A stretch of 64,000 nt of DNA, taken from positions 1-64,000 of the forward strand of contig JAGBTQ010000009.1 of assembly GCA_017631275.1 (NCBI GenBank). The letters are read 5' to 3'. Positions 59,735-64,000 of the stretch are shown piece by piece. The notes under the pieces were generated by a model, which made no database searches, was not told where the DNA came from, and worked only from the letters and a program-made list of their open reading frames with translations. Both the position numbers and the translations under genes were made by a program. Every line of letters starts with the position of its first letter. Positions within the stretch are counted from its first letter, which is position 1. The stretch is from Alistipes sp. Its GTDB lineage: Bacteria > Bacteroidota > Bacteroidia > Bacteroidales > Rikenellaceae.

Positions 59735-61282
59735 TCAGGCATTTATGTATGTCCTCGAGAGTAAATCTGCTCTATGTTTGCTTACATACTTGCGCAAAGA
59801 CCCAATATTGATACTTAGACTCTTTGCTATATCTGCCATTGAGAGTGATGTTGTCTGCAGTAGCTCGATTGCTGGAGCATATTTTTCGGCAGCCACCTTT
59901 GTGCCGGAGCACCTTTTTCTTGCTACTTTCCTGTTGAGCAGTTGGGGGTAATTCGCCTTAACATACATTCTGAAATAGTCGTTATACCCAAATTCCTGCA
60001 TTACAGCATTTATCGTCTCATCGCTCTCTTCAAGTCTTTTGATTCCATCTTCAAACCTCTCTACAGCAGTTGTGCACAACGAATTGTGTCTCTCAATTGC
60101 CTCTGGGTGGTTTCTGCGAATGAAGCCTCCAAGACTATTATATGTCAGTCCAAATTGCTTTGCAATCGACTTAAGGGTCTCAGTACTTGTTTCATACACT
60201 CGCAACGCCTCGGCATATTTAGAAGCACTACGACAAGATACCACTCTGCCATCGTTGGCTCTAATCATGCCCCTTGCCTCAGCAAGTTCAGGATAGTGCT
60301 CTTTGACATATGCCCTGAATACTTCGGCATTAAGTCCGAAGTCGGTTGCCACTTTTGCGGTTGTGTCATCAGAACTCTTCAGCTGCTCAATCGCCTCAGC
60401 ATATTTCTCCGCAGTTGCTTGCTTATAGCGTTTTGTCTGCTCGAATGGAACGCCCTCTTCGAAACCTCGTCTTTGAACCATAAGCTCGGGGTGCCATGTT
60501 CGCACGTGGTATCGCAAGCCACCCAAACTAACTCCGACCAAACGAGCAATCTCTTTGACCTCTGTTGTTGTCGTTTTGTAAATATCTATTGCCCTCTCAT
60601 ACTTCTCTATCGAACTCTGATAAGGGTCGTGTCGTGTCCAACTGCCGTTGCGTTGGCCTCTTAGCTGTTGGCCCTTTGCAATCGAGCGCTTCTGCTCTCT
60701 GTCGAGAGTAACCTCGGGGTGGTATGCCAGTATATACTCTCGCAAACCTGTATGCGATACGTGGCATTCATCGGCAACCTCCTCGATGGTCATATCAGAC
60801 GAGAGTAGCACCTCAATAGCCCTGTTATAAGTCTCTGTCGTCTTCTTTCGTGCTCCGTATTGTAGGTTTGAACTTATCCCCATGCGTTCGCGCTCCCTCT
60901 CTCTGCGTGGCACTATCTCTGGATAATGCCTACGAAGCTGACCAAGAAGCGATAAACTATCTACATCAAATATTCGAGCAATTTGCGAGATGTTATACTC
61001 AATAAATTCAGTGCTATCACAAGCCGCAATTGCATCTCTATATTTGTAATGCGATGCCGTTGTTTGTCCTCTTTGACCTCGTAATTTCACACTCTTATAC
61101 TCAGAGAGGTTGTGTCGTTTAACAATAAGGTCACGATGGTTTTTTGATAGATAAGAGCTGAATGCACGAGCACACACTCCAGTACTTTCACATATCACTC
61201 TTATGGAAAGATTGGACTCCGAATATAGGGATATAGCCTCCCTATATTTTTCTGCACATATCTTATCACTCCTATTGGCCAT
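59735..61282 (-). CDS. Protein of eight tandem helix-turn-helix units
   Basis: 515 aa, basic, no signal peptide. Eight copies of a unit of about 47 residues are separated by linkers of 10-35 residues, starting near residues 10, 78, 150, 225, 291, 353, 407 and 464. Consensus: aeKYxxAIelyxss..tixeIAxxxgvsxxgLrxYvrxxhPEl. Each unit reads as three helices with an HTH turn after IA-xxxg. No catalytic residues of a transposase or recombinase are seen. I infer a multi-contact DNA-binding regulator encoded first in the surface operon. The start is ATG 61282; a GTG three codons earlier is possible. I do not recognise the family. Confidence 0.75.
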   Translation of the reverse strand: MANRSDKICAEKYREAISLYSESNLSIRVICESTGVCARAFSSYLSKNHRDLIVKRHNLSEYKSVKLRGQRGQTTASHYKYRDAIAACDSTEFIEYNISQIARIFDVDSLSLLGQLRRHYPEIVPRRERERERMGISSNLQYGARKKTTETYNRAIEVLLSSDMTIEEVADECHVSHTGLREYILAYHPEVTLDREQKRSIAKGQQLRGQRNGSWTRHDPYQSSIEKYERAIDIYKTTTTEVKEIARLVGVSLGGLRYHVRTWHPELMVQRRGFEEGVPFEQTKRYKQATAEKYAEAIEQLKSSDDTTAKVATDFGLNAEVFRAYVKEHYPELAEARGMIRANDGRVVSCRSASKYAEALRVYETSTETLKSIAKQFGLTYNSLGGFIRRNHPEAIERHNSLCTTAVERFEDGIKRLEESDETINAVMQEFGYNDYFRMYVKANYPQLLNRKVARKRCSGTKVAAEKYAPAIELLQTTSLSMADIAKSLSINIGSLRKYVSKHRADLLSRTYINA

Positions 61283-61316
61283 GCGTGGCACCCTAATAAA
61301 TAATGGCGATTCCCTT

Positions 61317-61345
61317 GATAATCAGGCTTATACGTTCTGATTATC
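61317..61345 (-). promoter_or_regulatory. Leader hairpin of the multi-HTH operon
   Basis: Perfect 9-bp inverted repeat GATAATCAG/CTGATTATC (61317-61325 with 61337-61345), 34 nt before the HTH gene start. No T run follows, so termination is unlikely; it may affect translation or mRNA stability. The stretch 61283-61606 holds no gene. Confidence 0.7.
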
Positions 61346-61362
61346 CGGGATCCGACAAAACT

Positions 61363-61587
61363 TCTCTTTGTAAGAGTGATTCCGATTTTTAAAATCTACT
61401 ATGTATCAGAGGATTAGAATTAACTTGCTGTGGTATTTGCTCAACAATGTGTAACACGGTCACACACTAACTCCATTTTTTTTGATAACAAACCAGCAAA
61501 AATCTTTGGTAACTAACAGAATTTTAAGTATATTTGCACATGTAACAACATCTCTTACAAAGAGATGCAACCTCTCTTACAAAGAGA
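61363..61587. promoter_or_regulatory. Putative invertible promoter segment with inverted repeats
   Basis: TCTCTTTGTAAGAG (61363-61376) is the exact reverse complement of CTCTTACAAAGAGA, which occurs twice on the other side (61552-61565 and 61574-61587). Each repeat is itself a palindrome around a 3-nt centre (ACA or TGT). The segment of about 175-200 nt between them contains a promoter pointing right, away from the surface operon. A tyrosine recombinase gene ends 20 nt further on. Confidence 0.75.
61505..61536 (+). promoter_or_regulatory. Promoter inside the invertible segment (now facing the recombinase end)
   Basis: TTTG (61505-61508), a 20-nt spacer and TATATTTG (61529-61536) match the Bacteroidota consensus fully. 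In this orientation it would transcribe antisense into the recombinase gene; inverted, it would drive the multi-HTH/surface operon. Confidence 0.8.
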
Positions 61588-61606
61588 GGTGCGGTGATAA
61601 ATCTTT

Positions 61607-62809
61607 CTACAGAGACTTTATTATCATATTGTTCGCCTTGTCAATGGCCATCGTATCCAGTGATGCCAGATAGATACGTGTAGTAGTCTCTGAGTCGTGG
61701 CCCATACCCTCGCTAATCACTGATAAAGGAATGTTCTTACTTTTTGCTATGCTTGCCCAAGAGTGTCTGGCAACGTACATCGTAAGAGGTGTGGTGATAT
61801 GCAACATCTTTCCGATATATTTTAGGCTTTTGTTGATATTGTGGGCAGTGTTGATATACTGCTTGCGATGATCTATGCTCGCCCCATCACCTATTATTGG
61901 TAGTAGATATTGGGAGTTTATGGTGCAATATTTCTCCACAATCTCCTGCATGCACCTCTCCCAACGAATCGATAGTCGCTGCCCAGTCTTACGTCTGCGA
62001 TAAGATAGCACTCCGTTTTTTAGATCTTTTTTCCGTAGATAAGCCATGTCTACGAATGACATGCCTCGAGTATAAAACGAGAATAGAAACATATCTCGTG
62101 CATAATCGTAATTAGGAATATCGTCAAGTTTGAGCTCTTTAATCTTCTTCATAATCTTTAGCGGGAGTGCTCGTTTGATAGTTTTGTCAACACCTGTGTA
62201 TACATGTTTGAAGGGAAATCGCTGCATGCTAAGTCCCTTTTCCACAGCGCGATTGTATGCAGCGCGTAAAATTCGCATGTAGAAAGATGAACTATTGGGG
62301 CTTACTCCTCTATCTCTCAAATATGCCTCGTATCGCAACATCAGTTCAGGAGTAATATCGTCAATTATTACATCCTTGTTATTGCGAAAACGCATAAAGC
62401 TCGTTAGCGCTGATCTATATGTCTCAGCAGTGCGAACCTTGCCTATTTGTTCAAGGGTTTTAATCAGACTATTCATGAACACCGACAGCAAATTCTCGGA
62501 CTTCTTGAAAGAGAGTAGCACATCATCGGCTGTATACGAAACGCCATTCTTTTCGAATAGGTTTATAATGCGCCTTAGTCGATGAATATCTTCATTTACA
62601 TTTAGTTGTATCTTGCGTAGATACTCTCTTCGCTTCTTGTCGTAGCACTGTGGAATAACTATCGACTTGCCAATGTCCCATTCATGCTCATATATCTTGA
62701 AGGATGTGGCCATTTGCCTTACTACACGATTGTGTATAACGCGATAATAGATTGTGCCAAGATCGCCATCACCTGATGAGGGTCTAAATTTAATTTTTAC
62801 ACTTGCCAT
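61607..62809 (-). CDS. Tyrosine recombinase (Bacteroidota DNA-invertase type)
   Basis: 400 aa from ATG 62809. The N-terminal arm-binding domain MASVKIKFRPSSG...GTIYYRVIHNRVVRQ (first parts) is typical of Bacteroidota Tsr-type invertases and integrases. A SAM-like core-binding domain covers about 100-195. The catalytic set is Arg248 (YTRGMSF), Lys274 (RRRKTG), Arg348 (VARHSW, with Tyr in the usual His position three residues before), His371 (GMGHDSETTT) and nucleophile Tyr380 (RIYLAS). It catalyses site-specific recombination. The inverted repeats at 61363-61587 next to its 3' end are its likely targets. No other mobile-element genes are nearby. An upstream in-frame ATG (62854) is possible. 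Confidence 0.88.
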   Translation of the reverse strand: MASVKIKFRPSSGDGDLGTIYYRVIHNRVVRQMATSFKIYEHEWDIGKSIVIPQCYDKKRREYLRKIQLNVNEDIHRLRRIINLFEKNGVSYTADDVLLSFKKSENLLSVFMNSLIKTLEQIGKVRTAETYRSALTSFMRFRNNKDVIIDDITPELMLRYEAYLRDRGVSPNSSSFYMRILRAAYNRAVEKGLSMQRFPFKHVYTGVDKTIKRALPLKIMKKIKELKLDDIPNYDYARDMFLFSFYTRGMSFVDMAYLRKKDLKNGVLSYRRRKTGQRLSIRWERCMQEIVEKYCTINSQYLLPIIGDGASIDHRKQYINTAHNINKSLKYIGKMLHITTPLTMYVARHSWASIAKSKNIPLSVISEGMGHDSETTTRIYLASLDTMAIDKANNMIIKSL

Positions 62810-63336
62810 AACTCTTATTTTAATGTTAATCAGATTGTTGTAGCGACTCATCAAGTATCAGCGCATTTGATAAAGGCAGGTGTTTTGAATTAAAAAACAA
62901 AATGTGTAGGCTGATTGCTATATGGATAGCATTAGCCTACACATTTCAGTAGTTTTATCAACTTTCCCTCTATGCCGCAGCATATAAGCTTGCAGTATTC
63001 TATTTATCAAATGCAATCAGGCAAGATGATGCACTGACAGCCTTCGACAACAGGTAAAATAGGGTTTGGCAAGGTTAAAATCTTGATCTATGCGATATGT
63101 AGAGCTCAAAGAGGGGGATTGCTTGATACTCTTAGAAAATACAATAAAAAATGAAGTGGTGATAATTGCTGTTGTGGAAATATATCTCGCGATATAGATG
63201 GTTTATTAGATGATTTATATGCTCATTTTATTGGTTGTGTATAATAAAAACTAATATTAATCAATAATATACGACAATGGCGTATGTGTTGAACCATAGT
63301 TAACTCATACGCCACCTCTATAATTTATCCGAAGCC
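62810..63336. other. Intergenic region with two hairpins
   Basis: No gene is supported. A nested hairpin lies at 62901-62945: a 12-bp outer stem AATGTGTAGGCT/AGCCTACACATT with an inner TGCTAT/ATAGCA. A 9-bp hairpin TGGCGTATG/CATACGCCA is at 63278-63314, just after the stop of the small minus-strand gene. Between them is A/T-rich sequence with no coding bias, perhaps a remnant. Confidence 0.7.
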
Positions 63337-63525
63337 CTACTTATCATCTCGCTTATGTTGTTTGTCGTACTCCTCGATAAGGCTATTACCGAAGTTTACG
63401 GCAGCAGTTTCAATCTTTTTATAGGTTCCAACAACACCCTTCTCAATGGCTTGATAGCCATTAACAACGCCCGACTCAATGTTTACATACGATTTTACAA
63501 TCTTCTCTTTAATTTTAGTTGCCAT
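63337..63525 (-). CDS. Small repeat protein (YxxIExGVV repeats)
   Basis: 62 aa. Imperfect repeats of about 11 residues: SYVNIESGVVN, GYQAIEKGVVG and TYKKIETAAVN, pattern Y-x-x-I-E-x-G-V-V. The rest is charged. Comparable small proteins with the same repeat occur in several gut bacteria, usually next to regulators. No signal peptide or membrane helix is seen; an amphipathic helix is likely. It has a -7 box (63575-63582) and a hairpin after the stop. It is divergent from the AraC-type gene, 198 nt away. Function is unknown. Confidence 0.7.
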   Translation of the reverse strand: MATKIKEKIVKSYVNIESGVVNGYQAIEKGVVGTYKKIETAAVNFGNSLIEEYDKQHKRDDK

Positions 63526-63574
63526 AATTCTACGCTTTTAATATTATAATATAATGTTACCAAATTTCACGGTG

Positions 63575-63582
63575 CAAAAGTA
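63575..63582 (-). promoter_or_regulatory. -7 promoter element of the small repeat protein gene
   Basis: TACTTTTG on the minus strand with the recurrent downstream GCACCGTGAAA, 49 nt before the start codon. Confidence 0.55.
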
Positions 63583-63646
63583 CCGCCTATTTGGGGTAGA
63601 ATAAAGGGATAGAGTGCTCAATGGTTGGAGTAAAGTTCGCACGTAT

Positions 63647-63678
63647 ATTGTAAAATAGTTCTACTGGTTATATCTTTG
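63647..63678 (+). promoter_or_regulatory. Promoter of the AraC-type gene
   Basis: ATTG (63647-63650), a 20-nt spacer and TATCTTTG (63671-63678) stand 45 nt before the start ATG. Confidence 0.65.
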
Positions 63679-63723
63679 TGGAATGAAAGGAGTATTGTTC
63701 CATAAAATGCGAAATTTACGACA

Positions 63724-64000
63724 ATGACACTATCAAAACTTTTAGAGCAATTCATAGGTCAAAGTAATATCTCTACTTATCTTATCGACGATTACTTTGC
63801 CATTATCGATAATCCCAAGTTCGCAATCCTTCCGAACCACCCATATCGCAACCCTTTGGTGGTGGCAGTGTATTGCACATCGGGAGAGGGCAAAGGGCGT
63901 GTAAATACCCAAATATACGACTTGCAGCGCCATAGCTTGATGATTGTCCTGCCAGGGCAGATAACCGAACTTATAGACCTTAGTCCCGATTTTCAGGCTA
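63724..64000 (+). CDS. AraC-family regulator, N-terminal part (runs off the window)
   Basis: 92 codons, open at the window edge. The sequence begins MTLSKLLEQFIGQ and contains VVAVYCTSGEGKGRVNTQIY, then LQRHSLMIVLPGQITELIDL (first 20), the cupin-like N-terminal pattern of Bacteroidota AraC-type regulators. The HTH domain should lie beyond 64000. Start ATG 63724 follows a promoter-like sequence. It could regulate the divergent small-protein gene or genes to the right. Family assignment is from the N-terminal pattern only. Confidence 0.6.
   Translation, partial: MTLSKLLEQFIGQSNISTYLIDDYFAIIDNPKFAILPNHPYRNPLVVAVYCTSGEGKGRVNTQIYDLQRHSLMIVLPGQITELIDLSPDFQA

Noticed and set aside
59735..61282. Multi-HTH protein as a transposase
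   Set aside because: HTH units repeat to the end of the protein, with no DDE or serine/tyrosine catalytic domain, and there are no terminal inverted repeats or target duplication around it.
61549..61590. Two small hairpins as terminators of the recombinase gene
   Set aside because: They are palindromes with perfect arms, but no T run follows in the minus direction, and the 14-nt core recurs inverted at 61363. A recombination-site reading explains more.
61607..62809. Recombinase as the integrase of an integrated mobile element
   Set aside because: No mobilisation, replication or transfer genes and no attachment-site duplication or tRNA next to it. The inverted repeats beside a surface operon fit an invertase better.

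Overview
The window comes from a member of the Bacteroidota, most likely order Bacteroidales. Evidence: promoters of the -33 TTTG / -7 TAnnTTTG type in front of many genes, a SusC/SusD starch-utilisation locus, a BY-kinase/Wza export pair, DUF6562/DUF3575 fimbria-type surface proteins, a Bacteroidota-type tyrosine recombinase, and A/T-rich leaders with little Shine-Dalgarno sequence. The genus cannot be fixed from sequence reading alone.

Layout. 1-9.7 kb (mostly minus strand): tRNA-Leu(CAA), methylglyoxal synthase, a Na/Pi cotransporter, ribosomal protein bS21, a lon-ubiD-HhH run, and mannose-1-phosphate guanylyltransferase. 9.8-13.6 kb (plus): phosphatidylserine synthase, outer-membrane porin and lytic transglycosylase. 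13.9-20 kb (minus): a small HAD protein with a Wzc/Wza polysaccharide-export pair, then a LytTR response regulator and its membrane histidine kinase. 20.2-34.1 kb (plus): a compact starch/maltodextrin locus (MFS sugar transporter, SusC, SusD, SusE-like binding protein, three GH13 alpha-amylases and a SusA-like neopullulanase). The predicted locations (outer membrane, periplasm, cytoplasm) suggest stepwise breakdown and import.

34.2-45.1 kb: a periplasmic coiled-coil protein, a large surface lipoprotein, recF-dciA (minus), a 44-aa peptide gene with a fimbrillin-like surface protein, a repeat-rich 0.9-kb intergenic region, a four-helix-bundle protein, a TPR membrane protein and a lumazine-synthase-like protein lacking the usual catalytic motif. 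45.3-50 kb (plus): alpha/beta hydrolase, membrane-anchored MurF-like ligase, Ddl, radical SAM protein and DUF3127 protein.

50.2-62.8 kb (minus) is the most striking part. A six-gene operon encodes a protein made of eight tandem helix-turn-helix units, a DUF3575 outer-membrane protein, two DUF6562 lipoproteins and two giant DUF6562/beta-helix surface proteins. Between its first gene and an adjacent tyrosine recombinase lies a segment of about 200 bp bounded by inverted copies of CTCTTACAAAGAGA. That segment holds a near-perfect promoter (TTTG-20 nt-TATATTTG) that currently points AWAY from the operon. I infer an invertible promoter in the OFF orientation that would phase-vary a surface structure together with its own unusual multi-HTH regulator. 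The window ends with a small repeat protein and the start of an AraC-type regulator.

A second window-wide theme is a family of 9-nt-period minisatellites (ATAGGGAGR / ATARGACSA) found almost only between convergent genes.
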